From contig JALJCS010000006.1 of assembly GCA_023055355.1 (NCBI GenBank), positions 33,424,501 through 33,488,500 on the forward strand: 64,000 bases of DNA, in the 5' to 3' direction. Positions 34,601-49,600 of this stretch are shown here, one piece after another. Under the pieces are notes generated by a model, which did no database searches, was not told the origin of the DNA, and saw only the letters and a list, made by a program, of their open reading frames with translations. The translations under genes and the position numbers were made by a program. The stretch's first letter is position 1. Each line of letters opens with the position of its first letter. Source of the stretch: Agelaius tricolor (lineage: Eukaryota; Chordata; Aves; Passeriformes; Icteridae).

Positions 34601-37600
34601 GTTCCCATTGGCTTCAATAAAACCTTACTATCACGCAGCAGGAAACAGAATTATCGGCTTACTTCCCTTCTGCTTTATATTGCTCTTCATTCATTCTAAG
34701 ATTCCTGAAGTTGTTTGAATTAACTATAAGCTGGAAACAAATGCCTTACTTATATATCAGAAATGCAAAAGATACAAACAGGAGCAGCTGTATCTATGGT
34801 ACTTATATTAAAGTATTAAAAAATGCAAGAATTACCACAGATATACTGAAAAATGCACTGTAATTAAAATAATTTTAATGTAGATACCAACAATTTTAAC
34901 GCTTATCTTGCCACAAAGAAGGACTTTGTTTAAGCTGTTCAGAAATTCAATTTAGTTATTAAATGTTTCCTAAAGCAGTATTATTTAAACAATGGTTAAA
35001 ACCTTGCAATTTATATAAACACTTTATAGAGGTACAAATGTGTACCTATTTTATCCCATGATATCTCTTGATCAAACTATTTGAGCCAAGGCATGTGGGT
35101 GGAATTACATGAGCCTGTGGTAGCATACTTTCCCACATCTGTTCCCATCTCCTTTTTGCTTTTCCTTCTCCCAAGACATCCTTGTTTAAAGCCAGAAATG
35201 AGGCAATCAATCCTTTCCTGCTTTCTGGTTATCTCATGCTGCCTGAGGTGCACCATGGTGAGCAGCAAAAGCAAAAGAAGAATTCTTACTATTTTAACTC
35301 CTTAATTCAAGCAGGTCTCAGGGAATACTTGGAAGCACTGTATGAGCTTGAATATGGCAAGATTCCAGAAGGGATGTAAGGCCAGAATAATATGTGAGTT
35401 GCTTACAAGTTCCACTGTAAGGTGTTTTTTGGTGTTTTTTTTAGCTTTTTTTTTCCCTAAATGGTCTGTGATACCATTACTGAAGCAGTCTAATAATTCA
35501 TGTGCATAACTCAGCTACACATTGTGTGCCAAGTATTCCCTGAACACAAACCCATTCTCCAAAAGGAAAAAAATGCAGAAGAGTTTAGTAGCCCATCTTG
35601 ATTGGTATGACATACCACACATTTCTAAGGTTTCCTTGTGATTTAGGCTAACCAAATAGGTTTAATTCTATTTGAGAGACCTTCTTCAGGAAGGTTTAAG
35701 AAGAGTGTATTCTCCATGACATTTAATAGACAATAACGTTTCATCCTTGAAACATGAAACAGAAAGCATGCTGAAGAATAAAAGCACACTTCAGGCAGTT
35801 ATTTTTTTTAAAGTAGCTATCTTTGAAGACCAAGTCTTAGTTTGCCTCAAGCTGTTAAATGAAGTGATTTTTAATTGAAAAACTGGATAATTTTAAAATA
35901 GAAAAACCTCAGTTTACAGGTAATCTCAGTGGATATCAGTAACTCCACACATGAATCGCAAGTTTTATTTATCATCCTATTCACCCACAAGAAAAAAAAA
36001 CCATCCAGAGCTGTAAGTATGAGCAAAACACCCTTTCAATTCCAAATTGGTTCAACTCTTGGTACCTATTAACAGTTTAAATTCAATGAGTTTGAAAAAA
36101 AATCTGAAAAATATTCCTCTTTATGAGCAAGATGCACACCAAGAACTCATCTTTCAGACACGCTCCCTGCTGATACGTACGTTTGCAAGGCTGCGTTGGT
36201 GGCGTTGATGAGGTTTCTATCTGTAATCTTCTCCAGGATTAACAAGGCACTAGTTTCATGACCCTTAACACAGAACAGACATCTGTCACATAACAAATAT
36301 TCTTCACAAATTGCTTTGAGTGTTTTCTCAAAGTAACAATACTTTCAAAGAGTGCTCGATAACACAAAGCTCAGCACTGATAAGTCAGACTGTGCACACA
36401 CCTTGCTGCAAGCCAAATGGAGTGCTGTGTTCTTAGAATTGTCTTGCAAAGTCAGATCAGCCTTAGCACTGCTAACCAGCACCTCTGGGGAAATAAAGAC
36501 TTTTATTAACTAAAAGCATACTCCTTAAAATCCAAACAGCAAAATGAAAACAGAATTTTGGCAAAATACATTCACAAGAACATGAACTGTAAGGCTACTT
36601 CACCCACAGTAAGATTAACAGAGCTAAGAGCAGAAATACATAAAGCTTTCTCTTTACCAACTGTATTCGTCTGTCCATTTTCTGCAGCCATCATTAAAGG
36701 TGTTTTCCCAGAAGAATCTACAGCATTTACTTGAGCACTGTGACCAAGCAGAAGCTGTAGACACTCAACGTGATCTGTAAAAGCTGCTGCATGCAGAGGT
36801 GTTCTACAACAGATCAAAAGACAATATGGCCATGTTCAGCCATGCTTTCTACTGTATTCAAAGGGGCATCCCTGCCTGTGATCCTACAAATAAAAAAGAC
36901 TCTGCAGTCTCTCCCACTGATCCTTTGCAATCAGTATTGCTGGAGTTGTGACTGCTGCCTTTATAAAGTTCCTTTATAGGTTCAACTAATGCCACCCACG
37001 CAGTTTATAATAGAGATACAATTTGATTCAGAAAAAATAAAAGATGCATAAAGCTCTATCCACAAAATGAAAAAATTTAAAATGTGCTCTAAGTTGCCTG
37101 TAAAATAAAAAGTAGATTCAAGTTTACTGAATCAGAACAGAATTTTAAAAATCTAATATTTATTTCTAGCACGGAATAAAACAAAAACCTTTAAAGAATA
37201 AAATGGGGGGAATGAGGAATTAAGGTTAAGTAGCAAAGACAAACCCCCCAAATGACTGAAGAATTTAGCACAGCCACTGTATGACATTACAGACATTCCC
37301 TTTGCATTTGCACTCTTACCTTCCTTTTGAATCTGTTGAATTTACAATACCACCACCTAGTGTATCAATTAACATTTCTGCAGCACCTTCATTGTCATTT
37401 ATCCTAAAATGAATTAAACAGACTGTTATTTACAGAATGATAAATCTTTTGTTAAATACAGCAATGAAATTTATGAAGAATAATTTTGTACTTCCTTACA
37501 CAGCACAATGCAAGGGACTGAAAGAATTTCCTTCCATTTTCTGAAAAACTTCCTGTTCCAGGAGCAGCTCTACACAACTGTCGTGACCTAAAACAAATGT

Positions 37601-40600
37601 AAGAGTTAGGTATTGAAAAGAAGGGAAAAGGTCTAACTATGGCTTACAATGAAAAATATGTACCTAAATTAGATTAAGCAGTATTGTATTTGAAAATTTC
37701 AAAGAAAGACTGGTTATATTCAACAGGGCTGAATATTCAACATTAAGGAACCAATAAATTCTTGGAATCCTGAAAATCAAACTGACATGTAATACTGTAA
37801 ACTTTATGAAATTTCCAAGGTACCTCACACTGTCTGAAGAACATCCAGAACACCTAATTGAATTCTTTACACCTCTGCATTGCAAACTCTTCTGTACATT
37901 CATCACTTTGTCTCCATGAAAACAACTCCACCATTTGAGGTTTATTTTTGTTCTACATTTAGTTGAAATTATCACCCAGCTGCATCAGCTCAGTAGTTAT
38001 TCACTTAATAATAATTGGTGAAATGAAGGTTTAATCTCTTACTTCTTGATTTTTCTCTATCATGTCATTCAGAGATTAAATAAAAAACACCCTCTACAAT
38101 GTTCTAAATGAACACACAGAACAAAATCTTTAGCAAAGGAGCTGAATGATTTTCCTACATTTTAAGGTCTCCCTCACTCTCAAATCCATGAAAAGTCTCA
38201 GTGAAGAAAAAAAAATTCTTATTGAATCACTTTTATATGATTCTTATGCCTACCATATTTGATATGAAGCAAGTTTAATATAGATTTAATCTGAAACCAT
38301 TCCTCCTTATAAAAGTTATTTTTTGGGATGTGTGCGACACATTGCTATTCAAAGGTATTATGCTGAATTTCTTTAAAGACTTCTTGAGACATAAAACTAA
38401 ACTAAGATAGTATATGACAAAAATGTAGGACAAAAGTAAACATCTCTTATGTATTAGTTGTTAATGCATTCCTCAAAAGATAGCATGTCTGTCATTTTCT
38501 CTCATTCAGTGAAAGGCACTGAAAGAGGATGTTGCTTTTGTATGAATATAAAGTTACTAATACTTCTACCCCAAAACCAAAACCTAAATGTAGAGGTGCA
38601 TTTTGAAGCGTTTACCATTGTAGCAGGCCCAGTGCAGCGATGTGTAGCCGTGGTTGTCTGCCATGGCAGGGGCTGCATCCCCGCTGGCAGCGGCCTGCAG
38701 CAGAGCCCCCAGCACGCCGATGTGGCCGCACGCCGCTGACAGGTGGATGGGGGTGCGGCCCCGACAGTCCCGCAGCAAGGACTTAGCACCGTGTTGGAGC
38801 AATGCTTCCACACATTCCTCATGCCCAGTAACTGCCTGGGAGAGAGACACAGCAAAGGGCAGTTTGAAAATACTCCTGTGTGTAAGCCGAGGTGCAGAAC
38901 CCAAGCAAGCAAACCTCAGGCAAATTCTGGCATTTTTAAGGCGTAACAAAATAAGCAAAATAAGTCACTATTTTTATTCCTAAAACCAGACATTCTGTTA
39001 GGAAAATAGCAATATTTTATAATACTCATGTCAGAGTATTTTCTTGGAAGAACGCTGAATGAACTACTAATCTCTTGGGCTCATTCAATTGTCTTATCTG
39101 GCAGACACTATAAACAAAATATTTGGCATGAGGCGCATATCATGCTTTTCTTCCTCCTATTAACACTACCTTCCCCCCAGCAAAAATCTCTACTCTAGGA
39201 CCTCTCCAATCAACACTTTACAGCAAGATTAGGAGGTTGTAGAAGTCAAAAGGAATTCTGAGGGTAGGTAGCAAACAGGCCGAATGCATCTTTTGAATGC
39301 AACTAAAAATACAATTAAAAATTAAAATCGCAAGATGAGAATAATGAGACATTAATTAACACTACATATTAAGTCTTTATCTGAAATTAGCAAGTAGAAA
39401 ACTGGAAATGAAAAAAAGGGAATATTCTCTTACCCCTCTGTGTAATGCTGTCCTTCCCCACTTATCTTTGGCATCTACATTTGCTCCTTTGTTAAGGAGT
39501 GAATAAACACAGTCGGTGTGCCCATTGAGAACTGACAACATCAGAGGAGTCCTAAGCAGAGACAGAAATAAAGTGGAAATTTACACTTGGAAATTTAACA
39601 GACTAGCACTCAGCTCAAGCACAACAACTGCTATCCTTCCACTCAACACTGTTAAGATTTACATCATCAATGACCTTCCACTCATTTGCTTTTTAGGTTT
39701 GAGAAAATAAAGTAACATGCCCCAGTTCAGAAGTCCTGATTAAGTAACTAGAATCCATTTTCTCAGAATCTGGGCATAAGACACATTTTAGTTTCCTCCC
39801 AGCTGAACATTTTTCACTCTCAACTTCATGTTTATTGCAATAATTTCCTTTTAAAATAAGTTAAAAATAATTACTGTAAAGTATTTGGTTTTTTCTTTTA
39901 CAAAATGCAATAACTTGTGAAGAACAGAATGTCCATAATTTAAACTCACTGTCCATTTCCATCTTGAATGTCCACTGCATTCTGTGGCTCTGCATTTCCT
40001 ATCAATAGCCGCAAACATTCTGAATGACCATTTGTAGCTGTAAAACATTATAAAAATATGGGGTTTACATTGATTGCCTTTGAGTATAGAGCTCAAACAG
40101 AATGGCAACCTATCTGCTCAGACTAAAGCCCATTAGCTTGAAAACCCACTGTACAATTTTACCATTGTTATAACTTAAATTAAAATACGAATACTAGAAA
40201 ATTGTTAGAAACAACTGATTCCAACTATCAGCTGCCAACAGATTTTATGTATATATTAATGAGGTTGCATATATTAAAAGTAATTGGAATATATGCTTAT
40301 ACAACACACATAAGAAGGAACATTAAAGTATCGGAATTAGCATAATTTTTGCTTGTTTTAAGGCACTGGGAAACACATACCTAGCAAATCATAGTCAGAT
40401 TTTGTTAGCAAGTGTAGCGTGCACATAGTTATAAAATAATGGAAATCACATTTAGAAAGGGGAAGGAAATGTAATGCATAGATGTAATAAACCAAGCAGT
40501 TAAAAAAAAAGGAAAATGAACAAACAGAAAATTGAGAAATCTCATTTAAATGCAACTCATGGAAAGATAAAATGATTGCTTCTTGGAAGGGAAATTATTT

Positions 40601-43600
40601 CTGACCTACAGCTGCAGTATTCAGCTCACATAAGCACAGCAACAATTCATGTTTCTGTAGCTGACAGACATGCTAACACAAGCTAGGAAAGCTCAATCAA
40701 ATAGAAGAATGCAGCTTGTGCTCATGGACAACAAATCAAGTGGTTAGAATGATGATGTTTTGTACATAATGCTCTTTTTAACTGCAACACTTCTGTAATA
40801 CCATTACTATAAATGTCAAATTTAATAAGTCTATTTTTAATGCAAGGGGAAAAAAAAAGACTCTCTTGTGGATTCTAGACTCAGAGAAAGGCAGGCCTAG
40901 AGATGTTTTCTAGGAAAGTCAGCAAGAAAACACTGCATGGGATTGCTGTTATTTTGAAAATGCTCAGGAGTCATTTAAATCCTTGGAAAAAAATCAAAGT
41001 AAGTTTTCATGTCTCTTCTCAAACTGCCAAAATTCTCCAAGACTCCAGTCATTTTTAGAAGCATTTTACTGCCAAGACAGGCAACGCAATTTGCCTTTCT
41101 AAATTTGGGCCTGCAGTTTGGGCTGTGTGAAAGATGAGGAGAGAAGTAGGGACATGGCTTGCACCTGTCAACACAGCCACTTGAATGGACAAGGACAATG
41201 CACCCTTCCAGAGGGAAGTGTGGAACGGCACTCTTGGACTCCACTGGTTTATTGGATTAATCCTGGTTCCTGCCTGCAACTCTCTTGCTACATGTTTCTC
41301 AGCACAGCATTTACCTTGAAAGTCATCCTCTATTCCTAAATACTCTTTCTTAGAACATTAATGACAGAGACTTCTAAACAGATTATACACTTCACAATCC
41401 AAAATTTTAGAGGTTAGTAGCTAGCACATACCTGCAGCATGAATTGGGGTCCTCTTTACAACATAATCTTTCACCAAGATTGATGCTCCCTGATTAATGA
41501 GCACATCTACACATTCCACGTGTCCCTTAAAGGCAGCAAGATCCAGTGGTGTCCTCCCATTGTTATTCCTCACATCAAGGTCCAGCAGTGACTGTACCAG
41601 CACTTCCAGAGCTTGATGGTGGCCATGATAGGCCTACAAGAATAAGAAAATTCTTCAATTTTCCCATCCTTAACATTTTTCCCTTTCTTGCCAGAACTAC
41701 ATAAATGAAACTGTAAAGAGACTATCCTTACTTTAGCATGCAGAAGAGCAACTGATGCAGCAGATAAGTAGTTACAACAGTTACAACTAATTTTAAAACC
41801 CCACAATTTCAGCAAGAAGATTGGTGTTTTTTTCCTATTTTATCCCTTCAGTCAGTCAGCAACTGCAACTACTCCCAGAAAATCATCTGTCTTCAATCAG
41901 CATAAAAACCAGAATTTTGACTACTGCACAATGTTTCATCGCTTTATGTTGTAGTTACATCATCCTCAGATTATGTCAAGTGAGGAACATAAGCAAACTT
42001 AAGTATTTCTTTTAGTTTTTTACATAAAATATTTTTAAAAAGCACCTGTAATAAGAATGCAGTACAAATAGCTTTCATTTACCACTATCAAAGATTATTT
42101 TTTACTTTGTAGATATATATATATATATATTTACATACTGCATGAGACTCTATTTTCAGAAAGTATTGAGTGTTTTTTCAATTGCTTTGAATTCAGTGAA
42201 AAGATCAAAGCTACACATTGAGCTGGTTACTCTGTATTTGGAATATTTTTCTATATTTTTTATACATATTTTTTAATTTCATCACTGTCCTACACTACTC
42301 CTTGTGTAAATCTTTCCTAAAGTATTGAGGACAAACATTTCTCATACTAAACAATTAAGAGAGTAAAACAATGTAATGATTAAAAAAGTCATAATTACTT
42401 ATAGAACAAGTCTTATAAAAGTTTCATTAGCACAGCTTTTAATTAGAAGATTCCACATGAAAGCTGTTCCATGAAGCAAATTTCAAGTGAAATGCAAAAA
42501 TCATCCTGTATACCTCATTCAGGAATATTAGTAAATATGTTTGCATTTTGTTTATTAACTTATTTTGAAAAAATCCAGAATGAATAAACCTGTGTAGCAA
42601 CTGTCTGCTACCAGATGAGCTGTCATCACAAAAGAACTGAGAACTTACAGCTAAATGCAGTGGACTTATAGGTGCTCTGTTGTCTGAGTCATTCAGCATG
42701 TCAGTACCTGATGTTTCCATCAGCTTAGAGAGAAAAAGTCAGAGTGAGTGCAAAACCCCCTCACCTTTGAAAACACTCAGCAATAATTGCTACAGTTTCC
42801 CATATACACAGATTGAAAAACAAAGGAGAAAAAGTAAGAAGAATAGTATAGAATTACAGATGTCCTGATCTTCAACATTTTAGAGTCTGAATCAACTACA
42901 ACATCTCCCTCATATTCATATTCCAACCCCAGTAGTTTAATTTTGCATAATAATGCAATAATTCAATAAGAAACGAAATTGAAATTAGTATTTTTTCTGA
43001 AGTAGCAATATGAACAATGAATACAGAGGGAAGACAAGGACAGGTGACAACAGCAGCAGGAAAAAAAACCCCAAACATCAGCCAAGTAAGCATTCTGATT
43101 AGGTGAAAGTCAGCAGAATACAATATGAAATGCCAGACAGCAGGATGGATTTCTCAGAACAGGAAAACAATTCTCAGAGAGAAAAAATGGACTCAAAAAA
43201 AGCAAAAGCATTAGAGCATTAAAATATCTATGTATATACATTTCTATTTGTGACTTTGAGATGTGTTCTGAAGTTTTACTTCTGGGTCTTCTTCAAGAGT
43301 ATATTTAATTAGGTACATTAGTAGAATTAAAACATTCAAAGTATTTTGGCTTAAAAACAATTTCCCATTTTAAAATTGTAAAATCCAATTTAATCTAAAC
43401 TATAGTTGAAATGGTATAATACATTCATGCATTGAAGAAACGGCTGAATAAGTCTAAAAAATAAGCAGTATTATTAAAACTACATGTTCCCTTTTGCTCT
43501 ATAGCAGTACTTAAAAAGTGAGAAATAATAGACTTACAACATCTAGAGGCGTTTCACTTGCAATCTGTAATTAAAAACATCCAAAATTCATGTTTGAATA

Positions 43601-46600
43601 CATTTAAATATGAAAGAGCAATTTTAATAAAAATACTGAAGTTGTAAAAGACAGCATATCAAATAACACATATATTTTTGCAAAGGGAGCAATAAAAAAC
43701 TAACTACGGCTTTATTATCTGAAATTCTATTCTGTGGCCACTAGTTACTCTAACTGCATGAACTATTTTATAAGGCATCCTTTCTTTACAGGTTTTCCCC
43801 ACCTTTTAATTTTCTCCTTTCAAATGACATTCATGAAATTTCTTAAAAGTTCTCAGTGGGATAGTTCTCACCACCACTTTGCTGGTGGTTTATTTCAGCC
43901 ACCAGCAAAAAAAAAAAAAAATAGTAGTGTATTTTAAATTAAGACACAAAAAACACCTAATATCCCACATCTTCAACCAGCTGTCTTGTCATCTGAGATT
44001 TTTTCATCTTTTTAAGCCAGTATCTAGCATCCTAGCTCCTCACCTTGCTTCTATTTTAGGAATACCAAATGCTTAAATTTATCTGCACTGAGGCTGAAAA
44101 TTATAATTTTATTTCATAATTATTTTTAATAATTATAAAATTATAAAAAAATACTGAAAATCCAGTATTGACCCAGCTGACAGCCAAGGTGGAGGAATCC
44201 CCTGGCCTCTGCAGCACACCCTGTGAGAGCAGCAGTGACACCTTTCACCCAGGATATGTTCTCTTACCAATTCAAGACACAAGCGATGACCATAGGCAGC
44301 TGAGTAATGAACTGCATTGTATCCTTGCTTGTCTCGGATCCCAGGGTTGGCATCATTTCTTAGCAAGTATTCCAGGCACCTATTCAAATTGACATATGCA
44401 ACCATGTATCTAAATGCTGAATTTCAACTTAATGCTAAGTGATAAATTGTTCCAATTCAACTGGAAAATAGAATACAGCACACAGGGACACTGATTTAAT
44501 GTACAATATTGGCTAGGACTAGAGAAAGCTACCTCATTGCATCAAGCATAAAGGTCAATAACAAAGCTTCAAAATTTGAAATAATCCTTCTCTGCAGACA
44601 TCCTGCATCTTCTGAGTTATCTGACTTGGTTAAAACTAGTATTTCATGGCTATTTTCCTCCAGCTAACACAACTGCAGTTACCTTTGCTAATATCAATGA
44701 TTACTATTTTGTATGCTTTTCTGCATTAATTCCTTCTTCTCTGTATGCTATATGCAAAGAAGAGAAGCAGATCTCCATGGTAGCATACAAGAATAACACA
44801 CACACACATATGCACTACCAGACACAACTTTTAAAATTTGTTTATACAGTAAATACTCAGTTGTTGTCATACATATATCTCACCATTCCTTACTTTCACT
44901 GGACAAATTTATAGGGCAGAATATGATCAGCCCAGTTTCATCCACACTCAGTCGGGAGGATGGGAAATGGGGGATTCAAGTCAGCTCACCCTCTCCCTAG
45001 TTTTCTGTTTTTAAGAGACTCCATGTGTGCACACTAATGATTGCAAGCAATAACCCTGCTATTTCATACTTTTATGATGACTGTAATTCTAGCAACATTT
45101 TCCAAAGTCATTATTATGACCTTGAACTTGCTGGTGAAGCTATTCGTTATTCTGAAGTGTACATCAGGTCATCATCCCTTCTTTTCTCTGGGATCACTAA
45201 ATATTTCCTTATCAGAGGTGCATTCTCACTTCCATAATTTTTTGCCCACCATAAACAAGGATTTGGTATGTAGCGAGAAAGGTAAAATTTCTTGAGTTTT
45301 AAAGAATAACACATGTAACATAAGATGCAAGTAACTTTAAAACTAGTTCAGTATAGCTAATAAAAAGCTACTTGTAAAGCATACCTATGTTTTGAACCAA
45401 TCAATTCAGGTTTTATTTGCCCAGTAAATAAATGCCTAGACTTCATTAATGACAACTGTGCTTGCATGTTTTTGTTTGAATTAAAATGAGATGAGATTTA
45501 TGAAAACCCAAAGACAAATCAGTTTGTCTCATTAAGTAAGAATTACAGTTCTTACATTTCATTTGTCCAATCATCTAACTTTCTTTTTAATTTGCATCAG
45601 TAATTTTGTGTTACCATTCATGGGTGATTAACAAATGTTACATGTCACTGGCTTTGGCTACCTAAATTCCTACAATACACTAAATACACTGCATGGAGCC
45701 AAGTCTGCTACAAATCCTCAAGTACCCAATCTTTCCAGTGCAAACCAGATAATTATTTTCGATGTTTTTTTGGATCCAAGAGAGAGATTACTCCTGCATC
45801 TTTCACACAACTAACTGTCCTCAACAGGTCTCTTAAAGAGGATATTAATCAAACTTTCTGAAAGCCCAGGTAAATTAAATTTCTTTCTCATATATTAATT
45901 CTTTATTTATTTTATTTATTTTCCATTAGAAAAGTATAAATAGAAGCAACATTCTTTTTCTCCTCTAAAGAGAAAATTATGAAATCATGGTTTTCTCTCT
46001 AGTCTTGGTAAAATGGGGCTTAATGGTGTTTATTCCAGATCAAAAGCATTTGTTAAAGATACAAAGAAATACTTTCAAACAGGAATAAACCGGAAAACAA
46101 TTTTCAACAAAAACATCCCTGTCTCTACAATCTGTCTTTAAAGATGTCTGAACAAAGACCATAAAACTGCATAAATATTTTTGGAATTTTATGTAGATGG
46201 TTTCCTGACATGTTTTTCCCAGGCTTTATATTCTGACTCCAGTAATCATTTTTAACTTCATTCCTGTTCTGAATGAGCTGAGCAGTATTGGTTTTCCAGC
46301 TGTTATTACTCATCTTGGGGCATCAATATAAAAAGCTTCCCCTCAGGCCATTCTGCTTTGCAGCCTGTCTTCCAGAGACCCAAATGTTAATGAGAAGGGC
46401 AGCAGCCCATGGGCTCCAGAGATGATGCTTTGAGTTACCTCCCAAAACTCTGCAGCATTGTCATCATCACTCCTGCTCGTGCCTTTTGTAAGACAGATGG
46501 CAAAACGATGTCATCTGAAGAACCATTATAGTCTGGAGGTTTTCAGACCAACTGTGAAGCTAAAATTAATCCTAGCTCAACTTGTAAGAGGGCAATTAAA

Positions 46601-49600
46601 GTAAAATTATCTCAGCAAGCTCCAGCAGGAATTGATATTATTTCTAAAGAGCAGCAGACAATTTAATTTTGAAATCTGGCTTAACATAAAAAAGGCACGT
46701 TGTTCAAATATAAGTTAAATGGCCAAAAAAGTACTCTTTATTTAGCCTTCCAAACCCAATCTAAGTTATACACCACCTCATTCTTATTGCTATCTCACCC
46801 TTTAAAAGGCGCTGTATTAAAAAAAAGGTGATTTGGCACGAAGCAGCACTTCTCCAGGGAAGGTGTCACTGTGTGCATGTGGAATGTGCTGCTGCACACC
46901 ACGACCTGCATATGTGAGTGTGTGCACAAGAAGTGATGCTCTTGTTGTCTCCTCAATATATCCCATGTCTGCAGCTTAAGTCATCATCACTTTGGTGCTA
47001 CCTATATACACTTTGTATATAAGCATTTAAGTCATTAATATATATGTCAAATATAACCATTGGAAAATAAACACATGCAAGAGATCATGGATTTATGAAA
47101 GATTCTGGATGCATTTCATTAATACAAGTGTAAATACATAATAAAAAATTACACTATCGACAGATAGTCATGTTTGGCATTACAGCTGTGATTTACTCAA
47201 ACATCAAATAGACAAAGCATCTTATATTGAAATATCAAGTTAATATCCATCCTTCATCAGAATTTGATTTTAAGGGAAAATTACTGCTCACAACCAACTT
47301 AATAACCCCCACAAAGCATATTTATTCAACCACTACACAGCAGATAGGATTAAGAACTCTATTCCCAATTAATTCCTGATTTAGGACATTTGCATTATAG
47401 GACATAAAATTCTTACAATTCATTTTCCTGCTGTTCATTTTTTTCCTCTGAAATATCTGTTACATCAAGTCTTTTATATACAATGCACAGACCTCTGTCA
47501 AGTTTGATCTTTAAAAATACAAGAAATGCATTTGGCAAATCTGAAGGCAGAACACACACGAAATTCACAGCTCAGATGTTCCTAATGAGAAAGGCTTTAG
47601 TACAAAGCATGCCACTTACTTCCCATCTGTGTCTGATGCAGCTGCATAGTGCAGAGGTGTACAACCCCTCTCATCAAGGTCATTCACACTAGCTCCAGAT
47701 CCCACAAGGGCAAACAGGCACTGATAATTACAATTGGCAGCAGCATAATGGAGTGGAGTTCTTTAGTACACATTTAAATAAAAAGTACAATGGTAAATAA
47801 CAGCAAAATAATATTATAGAGACAGAAAAAGCAAAATAAAGTGAAACTTAAATCCTCCTTACATATGTAAGTAAGTATTTGTGGTGAAGAATACATCATC
47901 ATAGTACTAAAGAATAGGGCCACTTTCTAGGGACCACTTAACAATGCTGAACTATATATAGTGGATTTATTTGCCAGCCAAAATATGCACAAACTTCATA
48001 TTAAATGAAGCTTTATTTGAATTTTCTTGTGTAAACTTAGAAAGGGAAATCCAGTTTACATTAGAAATACTATTTTCTGTTAAGTAATTTTAAGCCACAT
48101 GGAAAAATATGGACAAATCAAAAACTGCACAACAACTAAATATAGCACAAATAAAATACAACAATTGCACAAACAGACATTTTTAATAAAAAAGCACAAT
48201 TTTGCCTAAGAGAGGAAAATGTTACTATTTATTTTTATCTATACTGACGTAGCAGAGGCACTGTTAAATATACCTTGTCTTCTTGTATCAAAACCATGAA
48301 ATATTAGTACTGATGTATAATCTCAGGGAAACCTTATCCCTACTTCAAATACATAAACAATTCTCTAAATATGCCAGTTTAACTAAAATTTTAAAAAGAC
48401 CAATATGACTCAGAATTTTGTTTTCTATTTTTAAAGAGACTGCAGCTATAAATATCTTGATTTGGAGGAAACAGCCTCTTTCCCTTAATATGTCTTTTTC
48501 CCATTTCTTCCCATTTTAAACTAATATTTTCCATCTCCTGAAAAAATTCCTCTATATAAGATGAAAGTTAAACCAAAATCCAACCCAAAAGGAAACCCCA
48601 ACTTTCGATGACAAAAGTTGTGACAGATAGTTGTTCCTTTCTCAGGAAATAATGGAAGTGGAATTTAAAGCAAAATACAAGTTTGGCTCCATAACATTTT
48701 CTTTAAGTCCTACTCCTGCTCTTCACATCCCAGAAAATCATAATTTCCATGATGTGACATGAGATTTTACATGAGGACAGATCCTGTCATCTTAACTTAA
48801 ATAATCATATACTAAAAATAGAAATTAATGTCATTCCAAAGAGTTCAGAGCTCAAACGGGGAAGCAGAAAGGGATCGATATTGTGAAATGAAAAAGGTGA
48901 AGCAGTTATAATAAAATACTGGGCATATTAATAAAAGAGCTTAGAAATAGCCACAGATGTACAGATATGACTAATACAGTATTTGGAAAACATTAGTAAT
49001 GTCCTTGGATGAGAGCAATTTAAACATATTAGATCCATGTAATAAGGAAAGAAGGTTCACAAAAATTACAGTTGAATGTGAAATTCAGCTTTAAAAACAA
49101 GACTAAACACCTACCTAACAAAAGAGGACTACAAAATATGTTTGTGACTTTTGAGAACATATGCTGAAACATAGTTTATTAGAGACATCATATCACAAAA
49201 AAGCACATTTAAACTGGAACCCAGACTTTGCCACATATCAATAAGCTGCTACTGCAATACTTTTAACAGCCCTTTCCAATATACAAATCTGGAATGTCTT
49301 ACCTTCCAAATCTGTCCTTTTTGTTGAAGTCTGCACCAGTATTTAGAAGAAGATTTAGGCACTCCAAATTCCTATTAAATTAATACACTATTACTTGTGA
49401 TTGCAAATTTTATTTCATTAATATTGGCCTCTACAAATATCAGAACTACTACACATGAACATCTCATATGTTAGGTTAATGGTACTGAACTACAATGTGG
49501 AATTTTTGATATATACATTTCTGTATGTAAAATAGATTCCATAATTTATGGATCAAACCAATAAGGAATATAAATTATTTCAAAACCACATATATAAATT

